From: Mycobacterium lehmannii
GTDB lineage: Bacteria > Actinomycetota > Actinomycetes > Mycobacteriales > Mycobacteriaceae
Direction: 5' to 3'
NCBI RefSeq assembly: GCF_002245535.1
Contig: NZ_NKCN01000020.1
Location: 1-64,000 of the forward strand
Length of the DNA stretch: 64,000 nt
The position numbers and the translations under genes were made by a program. The stretch's first letter is position 1; the number at the start of each line of letters is the position of its first letter. Below the pieces are notes generated by a model. It saw nothing but the letters and a program-made list of their open reading frames with translations, was not told the DNA's origin and ran no database searches. This document shows positions 32,929-41,327 of the stretch, one piece after another.

Positions 32929-33684
32929 GGTCAGTTCCTAAGTTCATTGCTGTCTGTCGCGAATAAGAGACGTGCGACCTGCGCCCTCCAAGTGGGGTCG
33001 CCGACGGTCATCGCCGAGATCGGTCGGCACGCATATTGCCTGGTGTCACATCAGAGCGCGTACCCGGGCGCTCGGCCGAGAGGTTTATCTAGCGGACTTC
33101 ATCTGCCATATGCGTCCTCACCTTCATGCGCCCGTGGTTGGCGCCGAACTGCCGAATTGGACGAAGACCTTCTCCGAGGGTCTCACATCGGAGGCCTGGC
33201 GAGCGCCCAGTTTGTCGAACCCGAGCACCTGGACACCACCAAACTCCTTGTGAGCGCAAGCAGAGGCCCGTGGCGCGGAATCGTGTCGTTGCGGTGATGG
33301 GTCCACGCAGCTGTCGGCGGAGCTGAACGTCGCGTGGTCGACCACGCGTCGCGGTTATCTGGCCCGTGCGAGACCCGGCTGCTGTGCAAGTCGCTGCGCC
33401 TGATGCGAGAAAAGCAGATCAGCCGCGCAACGCAACAACGGGCTGACCTCGATTCAAAATCGCGCGAGCGGGCGCTCAGCGCCGAACCCATCGGACGATG
33501 ACGGTGCCGTCGTCGCCGAGCAGTACACCTTGCGCCGCATGCCGATCTGGTGAGACACAACTCGTCGATCTCGTCGCCGGCGACCAGGTGGGAGAACCAC
33601 GTCGGACCGCCCTCACCACTAGGCGGCTCAGACCTAGATCGCCGAGGGCGCGACAACTGCCGCAGAGCTTGCTCGCGTCGACGA
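32929..33684. other. Degraded intergenic zone between the accD4 side and embB
   Basis: A 756-base stretch without a convincing intact gene. Open frames on both strands are short, mutually overlapping and lack family motifs. It contains a recognisable decayed fragment of an accD4-like 3' end (33291-33453, plus strand). On the minus strand it holds a possible second relic ending in a frame that reads GVLLGDDGTVIVRWVRR before a stop at about 33481. In M. tuberculosis the same junction carries an insertion sequence and fadE35 (Rv3797-3798), so this is a place of repeated rearrangement. No transposase remains here. Confidence 0.7.
33291..33453 (+). pseudogene. Decayed fragment of the accD4 3' end
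   Basis: Two blocks align without effort to the nearby accD4. Block 1 (33291-33360) matches accD4 from about 32165 onward (GCGGTGATGGG...CAGCTGTCGGCGGA...AACTTCGCGTGG-like). Block 2 (about 33365-33453) matches the last about 95 bases of accD4 (CGAGACCCGGCTG, CAAGTCGCTG, AAGCAGATCA). Between them roughly 165 bases of accD4 are missing. Frameshifts and a changed end (no stop in register) make it non-coding. Same orientation as accD4. Identity is visibly high but was not computed. Confidence 0.75.
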
Positions 33685-36600
33685 TTACGGCTTGATGCGG
33701 ATGTGGCCCGGGCTGTACAGGCCGCTGCGGGTGGCCGTCCCGAAGTCCAGCGTCGCAGGCGTCGCCCCTTGCGCCTCAGGGGTCGGCTCGAACCGGCGCA
33801 GCGAGCCCCAGTCCCGACCCCAGTCCTCCGACAGATACGTCGCCATCACGTGCGCGCGCAACAGCAGATCCGTGATCCCCAGCAGACCACCGTTGAGGCC
33901 GTCCTGCCACGTGTCGGTGTCCTTGCGCTTGGCGTTGTAGTCCGGGGTGATGCGGAACTTCGGAATCTCCGTCACGCCGTTGGCGTGCAGCATCGGCTGT
34001 TGGCACGGGAATGCCAGACCGACCGCCCAGTCCATCAGCACCGGCTGCTCCGAGCCCACGTACTCCTGAACCGACCGCAGTTCGGGGACCCGGGGCGGAG
34101 TCACCGCGAGCCAGTCGCCCGGCGTCAGCGAAAGATCCTCGGCAACAACGCGAACGGCGACCGCATCGGTCGGGATGTCGGCGCGGGGGAAGCGCAGGTT
34201 GCGCCACGACGGGATCGGACCCAGGTCGTAGGGCACCATCCGGCCGGCGGGCACCATGGCACCGTCCGGAGCGCGGCGCGCGTACTCCAATTCGACCGTC
34301 TCGCCCTCGGTGCGCCCGTTGAACACGCTGTCGCCCGTGATGGTTCCGGCGGCGGTGACGACGACAAGCGGATGCCCGTCGTCGGGGGCGGGCAGTTCGT
34401 ACCAGGCCGACGTCAACCTGCTCTGCTGCTGGGGTCCCTCGACGTAGGTTCCCGCCACCGGAACCCGGTTCGGGTCGAGCCCGTACGGCAGCGGCACCGT
34501 CGACCCGTTGACACCGGGCTCGTCCAGCTCGGTGGACTGGTCCCAGTCGTAGTCCGTGCCGGGCATCGGCAGATTCATCCGAATCGCCTCGGCGACAATC
34601 TTTTCCGGCACACCATCGGCGGTGAACCCGACCGGCCCGTCTCCACCAAGCGGGCCCAACGGCCCGTACTGCCCGGGCAGCGCTGTCAGGAAGCCTTGGT
34701 TGGCGTCGGGTTCGACGAGCACGTCGTCGGCCAGGCCGCAACCGCCGGCGAAGGCGCGCAGGTTGGCCCACGCGTTCGAGTAGGTGGGGTACTGGCGGAC
34801 CGCGCCGACGAGCATCGATCCGACGAACACGACCACCATGAAGCCCGCGACGACCGGGATCGGCGCCGCGGTCAGCGCCCGGGCGATGCGCCCTTCGCCG
34901 CGGGTCCGCGACGAGAAATGTAGCCAGGCCGCCCATATGGCCGCGATCGCGAACAGCGCGAACAAGACCGTGCTGACGGTGATGCCGCCGATGGCGGGTT
35001 CGTCGTTGTTGAACGGGACGCCGTAACTCGACACGTACCACCAGCCGTTGGTGGTCGCGAAGCACAGTGCGAGCACGAACAACACAGCGGCCAGGAAAGC
35101 CATCCGGTTGCGTGACCACTTCAGCACCGCAGGCGACACCAGCACGGTGGCCAGCGCCGCCATCGCCGCCCCGACCGCGGCGAACAGTCCGAAGTGGTGC
35201 ACCCACTTGGTGGGGGTGAACATCAGGAAGAAGACCGTGCCCAGGATGATCCCGATCAGCCGCCACGCGGGACCCCGTGCCACCCCGGGCACGCGTCCGC
35301 GTCGCAACATGATGAACATCGCGGCGAACAGCGACAGCGCGGTGATCAGGAAGCCGAAGCGACGTGACAGCGATCCGTCCACCGTCGGCAGGATCAGGTA
35401 GTAGTAGCGCAGGTTCTCGGTGTACCACTCCTGGTTCGGGCCGACGGCGGTGCGAATCCTGGTCGCCTCCAACACCGTTGCGATGGTCTGGTCGAAGAAG
35501 ACGACCGTAAGGATCACCGTTCCTGCGGCCAGCAGTGGCAACACCAGCGGCCAGACGCCCACCACCCGGCGGCGACGCACCAGGATGCGCAACAGCGGTC
35601 GACCGCCCGCCAGCAGCGCGGCCACCGCGATCAGACCCGTCGGCTGGATCCCGAGCGTGAACGCCGCCGTGATGATCGCGAACGCCGCGGGAGTGAGTCG
35701 TCCTGAGGTGATGGCCCGCTCGATCAGCACGTAGGTGATCAGCGCGCCGGTGGCGATCTGGCCTTCGGGGCGCAGGCCGTTGTTGAACGGCATCCATGCC
35801 GCCAGCAGCACCAGCCCCGCCGCCCACAGCGCAGGCTTGCTCGCGGCAACAGCGGGACCGAGGCGCGGCAGCACCTCACGAGAGAGCAACAGCCAGCACA
35901 CGATTCCGCACACCAGGTCCGGAAGTCGCATCCAGATGCTCGCGTCGCTGACGCTGGTCATCATCGCCAGCAGGTTGTAGTACCAGCCGAACGGGTCCTC
36001 GGGGCTGCCGAACCATCGGAAGTAGTTCGACATGTACCCCGCGTGACCGGCCACCCGGGCCATCCCGAGGATGTAGCCGTCGTCAGAGGAGTTGGCCCCG
36101 ATCACGTGCCAGACCGCGAAGCCGCCGACCACCACCACATCGGTGGGGCTGAACGTCCGCCACCGCTGCGGGATCAGCCGCCGCATTCGCCTGCCGTCCA
36201 AACGATCCAGGCGCCACAGCGCGAGCAGTGCGATCGCCGTCGACACGATGGCCAGCACCATCGCCGTCAACTTCAACGGTGTCGGATTGGTGGTGAACCG
36301 GGTGTCGATCTCTGCCGACAGGCTCAGCCCCGACGGCGCAGGACCGGTCAGGTCGGTGAACACGCCGACGATCGCGGGGCGCAGGTTCGGGTCCGGGAAA
36401 CCGGTGTACTGCGGCGAACCGTCCGCCTTCGTCAGCCCGACGAAGTCGGCGAAGGTGCCCTCCTCCGAGGAGGTGATCTCGATGCGAGAGCATCCCGGGG
36501 AGTCCCCGGTGCCGACCACCCGGGCTCGGGGGACGCTGGCCACCACCACGTTTCGGTCGGTGATGTCGACACGCTGCGGGTTGACCGTGACGAACAGACT

Positions 36601-36894
36601 CTGCAGCGCGGCCTGCTTACCGTCCTTGGGCGCGGTGCCCAACACGACTCCGCCGCGCGGCGGCATCGAGCGGATCACCTCGCACGGCACGGTCACCGAC
36701 ATCCGCACCGGAGTCTGCGTGATCAACGGCGCGGTGACGCTGTTCAACTCGCCCTGCTGCGGCCAGTTCAGCGATGCGGTGGTCTGTTCCACGGGAAGCA
36801 GGGGAGTTGCCACCGACAGCACGAAGCCGATCAGGCCGGCGACCGCGGCAACCCATCGGGCGATTCGCACGTCGGAACTCGATGTCTGGCTCAT
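33685..36894 (-). CDS. embB: Arabinosyltransferase EmbB
   Basis: 1069 aa (M. tuberculosis 1098). GT-C membrane enzyme that with EmbA adds alpha-1,3 branched arabinofuranose to arabinogalactan; main ethambutol target. The first membrane helix (residues about 12-32) precedes an extracytoplasmic jelly-roll. The catalytic acidic motif is GANSSDDGYILGMARV at about residue 262, followed by about 14 further helices and a C-terminal carbohydrate-binding domain. The ethambutol-resistance stretch near residue 300 reads YYNLLAMMTSVSDAS, with methionine retained. The ATG overlaps the embA stop by 4 bases. Last gene of the arabinan operon. Confidence 0.97.
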   Translation of the reverse strand: MSQTSSSDVRIARWVAAVAGLIGFVLSVATPLLPVEQTTASLNWPQQGELNSVTAPLITQTPVRMSVTVPCEVIRSMPPRGGVVLGTAPKDGKQAALQSLFVTVNPQRVDITDRNVVVASVPRARVVGTGDSPGCSRIEITSSEEGTFADFVGLTKADGSPQYTGFPDPNLRPAIVGVFTDLTGPAPSGLSLSAEIDTRFTTNPTPLKLTAMVLAIVSTAIALLALWRLDRLDGRRMRRLIPQRWRTFSPTDVVVVGGFAVWHVIGANSSDDGYILGMARVAGHAGYMSNYFRWFGSPEDPFGWYYNLLAMMTSVSDASIWMRLPDLVCGIVCWLLLSREVLPRLGPAVAASKPALWAAGLVLLAAWMPFNNGLRPEGQIATGALITYVLIERAITSGRLTPAAFAIITAAFTLGIQPTGLIAVAALLAGGRPLLRILVRRRRVVGVWPLVLPLLAAGTVILTVVFFDQTIATVLEATRIRTAVGPNQEWYTENLRYYYLILPTVDGSLSRRFGFLITALSLFAAMFIMLRRGRVPGVARGPAWRLIGIILGTVFFLMFTPTKWVHHFGLFAAVGAAMAALATVLVSPAVLKWSRNRMAFLAAVLFVLALCFATTNGWWYVSSYGVPFNNDEPAIGGITVSTVLFALFAIAAIWAAWLHFSSRTRGEGRIARALTAAPIPVVAGFMVVVFVGSMLVGAVRQYPTYSNAWANLRAFAGGCGLADDVLVEPDANQGFLTALPGQYGPLGPLGGDGPVGFTADGVPEKIVAEAIRMNLPMPGTDYDWDQSTELDEPGVNGSTVPLPYGLDPNRVPVAGTYVEGPQQQSRLTSAWYELPAPDDGHPLVVVTAAGTITGDSVFNGRTEGETVELEYARRAPDGAMVPAGRMVPYDLGPIPSWRNLRFPRADIPTDAVAVRVVAEDLSLTPGDWLAVTPPRVPELRSVQEYVGSEQPVLMDWAVGLAFPCQQPMLHANGVTEIPKFRITPDYNAKRKDTDTWQDGLNGGLLGITDLLLRAHVMATYLSEDWGRDWGSLRRFEPTPEAQGATPATLDFGTATRSGLYSPGHIRIKP

Positions 36895-39800
36895 GGCAGC
36901 GCCCTGATGGGTCCGCTACGGCTCCAACCGAACACGCGCACCGCCCCCTGCTCGACGACCGCGTCCGGCGCCTCGGATTCGGGGACCACCCGTAGGTACC
37001 GCTCGATCGAACCCCAGTCCCGGTACCAGTCGTCGCGCAGATAGGTGGGCACGGTCGAGGTGCGCAACAGCGCCTGGATGAACAGGAACGGACCGCCGTC
37101 CTCGGCGGACTGCCACTGGTTCGAGGACACGACCACCTGCTTGAGGTTCGGGAGGATGCGGTATTCCGGCAACTCGGCGATGCCGAGATGTTCGGAGAAC
37201 GGGCGCTGGCAAGGGAAGTTCGCGGCGGTCGCGATGTCCATCAGGACGGGTGTCTGCGAGCCGAGGAACTGCTGCGCCGTGACGAGCACCGGCACCCGCG
37301 GCGGGGTGAACGCGAACCACTGGTCGGTGGACAGGTTCGGGTCGTCGGCGACGATGCGCGCGACATTCGCCTCCGGCGGCGCCGTGGCGAGCGGGAAACG
37401 CAGGTTGCGCCAGGCCTTTTGAGGACCGGGGCCGACGTCGATCGGCTGCACCTCGGCCAGCGGCTGATAGCTGCCGTCGGGGCGGTGCACACCCCACTGC
37501 AGCTTCAGCGACTGCCCGTAGTTGAACGAACCGTCCTCTTCGTAGAACCAGATCGCCCCCGCCGCCGCGACGGTGACCAAAGGCCGGTCCGGGGTGCGTG
37601 GCGGCAGCTGGTACCACGCCGAGGTCACCTTGGCCGCGACGGTGTTCTCGTCGTAGCTGCCCATCACCGGCGTGCGGTCGGGGTCGAGTCCGAACGGCAG
37701 GAACACATTTGAACCGTTTACGCCGACGGGTCCGTATCCACCGCCGGTGCCTGCGGCGAAGCCGATCCCGATGTTGGGTTCGTTCGGTGAGCCGTCGGAG
37801 TTGACGGTGCCGGGGTTGGCGGTGATCGGCTCGGGCGGTTCGAGGGTGTCGCTGACGCCGTTCGGGTTGAAGCCCACGGGGTCCTCCCCGCCGAGCGGGC
37901 CGTACTCGCCGAAGCGTTGCCCCGGAACCGGTTGCAGCATACCGGCATTCGTGTCGGCCTCGACGAGCACATCGTCGGCCATCGCGCAGCTGGTGTCCGA
38001 GAGCCCGGACTTCAGCGCCGAGAAGTTCGCCTTGGCGGTGGTGTAGACGGGGTAGCGCTGCACGGCGCCCTTGGCCATGGAGCCGACCTCGAGCACCACC
38101 ATGATCGTCGCCACCACCAGCAGCGGCGTCGAGGCGAGGACGCGATTGCGTTTGGTGTTGGCGACCTCCGTGTGCCCCGCGTAGTCCATGCGGAAGTGCA
38201 GCCACCCCGCAAGCAGGCCGGTGATGATCGCCAGCGCGAGGAAGATCCCGGTGACCGGGATACCGGCGATCACCGGCTGCTTGTCGAACCACGGCACACC
38301 GTAGTTGCCGACATAGAACCAGCCGTTGATCCCCGATGTCGCCCAAGCCAATACAAACAACAGCGCGGTGACATAGAGCGCGAGGTTGCGACGGCTGTGC
38401 AGCCCGACGCGGCTGAACGCGAACGCCGTCACCGCACCGAGCGCACCCGCCAGACCGGCGAACGCGCCGAACTGCACCGCCCACTTGGTGGGCGTGAACG
38501 TCAGCAGCAGAAGGCCGATCGCCGTCGACCCGATCAGCCGCCACACCGGCCCGCGCGCCATGCCGGCGACACCGCCGCGCCGCAGCAGCACCGCGAGCAT
38601 CCCGAACAGGCAGAGCAACAGCACCAGCACCGCGAAGCGTCGGGTCAGCGACGAATCGACGCTGTCCTCGACGGTGAGGAAGTAGTAGCGCAGGAACTCC
38701 TGGTACCAGGCGATCGTCGGGCCGACGACGTACTTGATGCGGGCCGACTCCGCCACCGTGGCCAGAGTCTGGTCGCGGAACACCACCACGAAGATCAGCG
38801 CGAGCGCGGACAGCAGCGCGGCCAGCGGCGCGAGCACACCGTCGACGGGACGACGCGCGCGGATGGTGCGGACGATCGCGCGGGCGCCGACCAGAAGGGG
38901 CGCGATCGCGATCAGTCCCTGCGGCGCCAACGTCACGCTGAACACCGCGATGACGATCGCCAGCGCGGCAGGCCACGTCCGCCGGGTGGCCACGGCGTTC
39001 TCCACCAGCACCCACACCGCGACGGTGCCGAACGCGATCAACGGTTCAGGCCGCAGGCCGTTGTTGAACGGCAGCCACGCCGCCAGGAACACCGCCCCCG
39101 CCGTCCACACCGTCACCCGGTTGGCCGCAAGCCGACGGCCGAGGCGCGGCAGGATGCAGCGGCTGACGATCAACCAGGCGCCGATGGCCGCCAGCGTCGC
39201 GGGCACCCGCATCCACACGCTGGCGGTGCTGACCGAGGCGAACGCCGCGAGCACCGATTGATACCAGTCGAACGGGGCCTCCGTGGCGCCGAAAAAGCGG
39301 TAGTAGTTCGCGGTGTAGCCGGCGTCGGCCGAGACGCGGGCGATGGTGAGGTTGTAGCCGTCGTCCGATGACAGCGCGCCGATGACGTGCCACAGCAGCA
39401 AGGTGCCCACGACGGCCAGGTCGGCCACCCAGTGCCAGAAGCCCACCCCCCAGACACGCCGCCAGGCGCGGCTCCGGCGGTCCAACACCGCCAACGCCAC
39501 GATCGACGCGATCACGCACAAGACCCCCAGCACCATCACGGCGAGCTTGAGCGCGGTCGGGGAGGTGATGAAGCGGGTGTCGACGTCGACGCGCGCTTCG
39601 AGCCCCTCCTGTGGTGCGACCTCCAGATCCGTGAAGACGCCCGCGACCTGCGGCTTCTCCTCGGCCGGCAGCGTTCCCACGGCCCCGGGCAGCCCGATGA
39701 AGTCGGCGCCGGCCTCGCCGGGGTTGGCCCAGATGTGCAGAGTGCTGCAGGCGCCGTCCTCGACGGCGGGCCGCGGTGCGACGGCGGCGACGGAGTCGCG

Positions 39801-40136
39801 GAACGCCACGACAACGAGGTCGGAGGTGGCGCGCACGAACAGCCCGTTACGGCTGGCGTCGATGCCGCCCGGCGGGACGGTGGACAGCACCAGCCCACCG
39901 TCGGCGGGCAGCGTGGCGACGGCCCGGCAGGGGATCGAGATATCGAGGGCCTGCGGGGCGCCGGAGACCAGCGGGGCGGTGATGTCGCTGACGAACCCGT
40001 CGGGTCCGGTGCCCTGCGGCCACAGGATGGTCGCGGTGGTCTGTTTGACCGGCAGCAGCGGGACCAGCCCGCACAACAGCACACCGGCGATGCCCGCGAC
40101 GACGGCGATCAGTCGCGCGATCCGATGGGCAGGCAC
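36891..40136 (-). CDS. embA: Arabinosyltransferase EmbA
   Basis: 1081 aa GT-C membrane enzyme that forms the EmbA-EmbB arabinogalactan arabinosyltransferase. It opens with helix IARLIAVVAGIAGVLLCGLVPL and the Emb signature LPVKQTTATILWPQG. The acidic catalytic motif is GALSSDDGYNLTIARV; many helices and a C-terminal binding domain follow. A Gly/Asn/Pro-rich insert (ITANPGTVNSDGSPNEPNIG, about residue 780) enlarges an extracytoplasmic loop. The start is a GTG at 40136. Unlike in the usual compact embCAB arrangement, 1.19 kb separate it from embC, so embAB may depend on their own promoter in the 71 bases just upstream. Confidence 0.96.
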   Translation of the reverse strand: MPAHRIARLIAVVAGIAGVLLCGLVPLLPVKQTTATILWPQGTGPDGFVSDITAPLVSGAPQALDISIPCRAVATLPADGGLVLSTVPPGGIDASRNGLFVRATSDLVVVAFRDSVAAVAPRPAVEDGACSTLHIWANPGEAGADFIGLPGAVGTLPAEEKPQVAGVFTDLEVAPQEGLEARVDVDTRFITSPTALKLAVMVLGVLCVIASIVALAVLDRRSRAWRRVWGVGFWHWVADLAVVGTLLLWHVIGALSSDDGYNLTIARVSADAGYTANYYRFFGATEAPFDWYQSVLAAFASVSTASVWMRVPATLAAIGAWLIVSRCILPRLGRRLAANRVTVWTAGAVFLAAWLPFNNGLRPEPLIAFGTVAVWVLVENAVATRRTWPAALAIVIAVFSVTLAPQGLIAIAPLLVGARAIVRTIRARRPVDGVLAPLAALLSALALIFVVVFRDQTLATVAESARIKYVVGPTIAWYQEFLRYYFLTVEDSVDSSLTRRFAVLVLLLCLFGMLAVLLRRGGVAGMARGPVWRLIGSTAIGLLLLTFTPTKWAVQFGAFAGLAGALGAVTAFAFSRVGLHSRRNLALYVTALLFVLAWATSGINGWFYVGNYGVPWFDKQPVIAGIPVTGIFLALAIITGLLAGWLHFRMDYAGHTEVANTKRNRVLASTPLLVVATIMVVLEVGSMAKGAVQRYPVYTTAKANFSALKSGLSDTSCAMADDVLVEADTNAGMLQPVPGQRFGEYGPLGGEDPVGFNPNGVSDTLEPPEPITANPGTVNSDGSPNEPNIGIGFAAGTGGGYGPVGVNGSNVFLPFGLDPDRTPVMGSYDENTVAAKVTSAWYQLPPRTPDRPLVTVAAAGAIWFYEEDGSFNYGQSLKLQWGVHRPDGSYQPLAEVQPIDVGPGPQKAWRNLRFPLATAPPEANVARIVADDPNLSTDQWFAFTPPRVPVLVTAQQFLGSQTPVLMDIATAANFPCQRPFSEHLGIAELPEYRILPNLKQVVVSSNQWQSAEDGGPFLFIQALLRTSTVPTYLRDDWYRDWGSIERYLRVVPESEAPDAVVEQGAVRVFGWSRSGPIRALP

Positions 40137-40207
40137 GAGCGTCGATGGTAGGCGACTCGATCATCGGAGTCGGTGACCCCGGGCCGATATGGGCAAACGC
40201 CTCCTGC

Positions 40208-40259
40208 GCTCTGACGGGTTGATCCCACGCACCACGTGCGTGCGACCCACCGGTTAAGG
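40208..40259. repeat. 52-bp palindromic repeat, copy A (embA side)
   Basis: Begins GCTCTGACGGGTTGATCCCA and ends CCACCGGTTAAGG. It matches copy B at 41268-41319 at 47 of 52 positions, in the same orientation. The repeat is itself an imperfect palindrome of about 43 bases (ACGGGTTG...C(A/C)ACC(C/G)GT outer arms, CGCAC...GTGCG inner arms), so it can form a long hairpin. It lies 71 bases before the embA start and 64 bases before the DUF559 gene. Confidence 0.88.
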
Positions 40260-40323
40260 GGTTATCCACAGCGGCCTCGGTGGCGACTGGTTCGCGGGCG
40301 GTGTCTCGTTCACGCTTATTTGC

Positions 40324-41282
40324 GTGACGCGCTGGCACCTCGGACATGTCGCGGACCTCACTGTCGCGCAGGACGGAGTCGTCGCTCGCCGCCAGGTACT
40401 GGCCGCCGGTGGTAGCGACTTCGATATCGCCAGACTGGTACGCCGTCGCGAGTTGATACCGCTCGAGCGCGGCGTCTACGTGAATCACAGCGGCCGCCTC
40501 ACGCAGACGCAGCGCCACTGGGCCGCGGTGCTGGCATTCTGGCCCGCCGCGCTGGCCCACGCGTCGGCGCTGCCCGATCCGCCGATGACCGTCGTGCACG
40601 TCGCCGTCGACCCGTCGCGCAATTTGCGGCCACTGCGACGGGTGGTGCTGCATCGAATGCCGGATTTCGCTCAGCGCGCCGATCTCGACCGCAGCCCGCC
40701 GGCGATCCGCTTGGAACACGCACTGATCGACGTGATCAGCAGTGAACTTCGCGACGAAGATGTCGCCGCCGCCTTCGCCGTATTGGCGCGGGTGGGTGCC
40801 GCGCGGCGCACCACCCCCCAGCGCATCCTGCAGACCCTTCACGCCGCCGTGTCGCGGGTCGGCGGACGGTGGAGGCGATGCTCACCGACGTCCGCGACGG
40901 CGCGTGTTCGGTGCTGGAGCGTGGCTACCTGCATCGAGTCGAGCGGGCGCACGGGCTGCCGCGAGGGGAGCGCCAGATCCGCAGCACCGCGACCGGCCGG
41001 TCGACATTCCAGGATGTGCGCTACAAGCGCCAGGGAGTCGTCGTCGAGCTGGACGGTCGCGCGATTCACGAGTCACCGCGCGATCGCGATCGGGATGCGC
41101 TGCGTGACCTCGCAGAGCTGAGCCGGTCGGACCTCGTCACGATCAGGGTCACCTATGGACTCGTCTTCGGCGGCGCGTGCCGCACGGCTCTACTGATCGG
41201 CGACCTGTTCCGCCGCCGCGGCTGGACCGGTCGGCCGCGAAGCTGCTCGACCTGTCGTCCCGCGATCGCTCTAACGGGTTGA
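40324..41282 (+). pseudogene. DUF559 (REase-like) protein with AbiEi-type N-terminus, frameshifted
   Basis: Two overlapping frames together make one protein of about 318 aa. The first frame (GTG at 40324) encodes the N-terminal part: a winged-helix AbiEi-antitoxin-like segment (GVVARRQVLAAGGSDFDIARL, LERGVYV) then TTPQRILQTL near base 40840. The continuation RRTVEAMLTDVRDGACSVLERGYLHRVERAHGLP and the DUF559 core QGVVVELDGRAIHESPRDRD...RDL lie in another frame up to TGA at 41280-41282. One indel between about 40835 and 40865 explains it. DUF559 shares the PD-(D/E)xK/Vsr-type nuclease fold. It is transcribed against the emb operon, and its stop codon lies inside repeat copy B. Confidence 0.8.
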
Positions 41283-41319
41283 TCCCACGCACCAGGTGGG
41301 TGCGACCAACCCGTTAAGG
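41268..41319. repeat. 52-bp palindromic repeat, copy B (embC side)
   Basis: Begins GCTCTAACGGGTTGATCCCA and ends CAACCCGTTAAGG. The 43-base core AACGGGTTG...CAACCCGTT is a near-perfect palindrome, with only three mismatched pairs and the centre unpaired. It supplies the TGA of the DUF559 gene and lies 8 bases from the embC stop, so the hairpin could terminate transcription of both converging genes. Direct repeat of copy A. Confidence 0.88.
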
Positions 41320-41327
41320 CCCGCAGC

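Noticed and set aside
33183..33656. Open frame of 157 codons on the minus strand in the accD4-embB gap
   Set aside because: It mixes protein-like and Arg/His-rich frameshifted sequence and covers the accD4 relic in antisense. Treated as decayed DNA, not a gene.
40262..40270. Exact DnaA-box 9-mer TTATCCACA inside the cassette between embC and embA
   Set aside because: A single 9-mer is expected about once in such a window on both strands. No cluster of boxes, no AT-rich unwinding region and no dnaA/dnaN nearby, so it is not an origin.
40208..41319. Cassette as a classical insertion sequence
   Set aside because: No transposase and no terminal inverted repeats of IS type; the ends are direct copies of a palindrome, and no short target duplication was seen.
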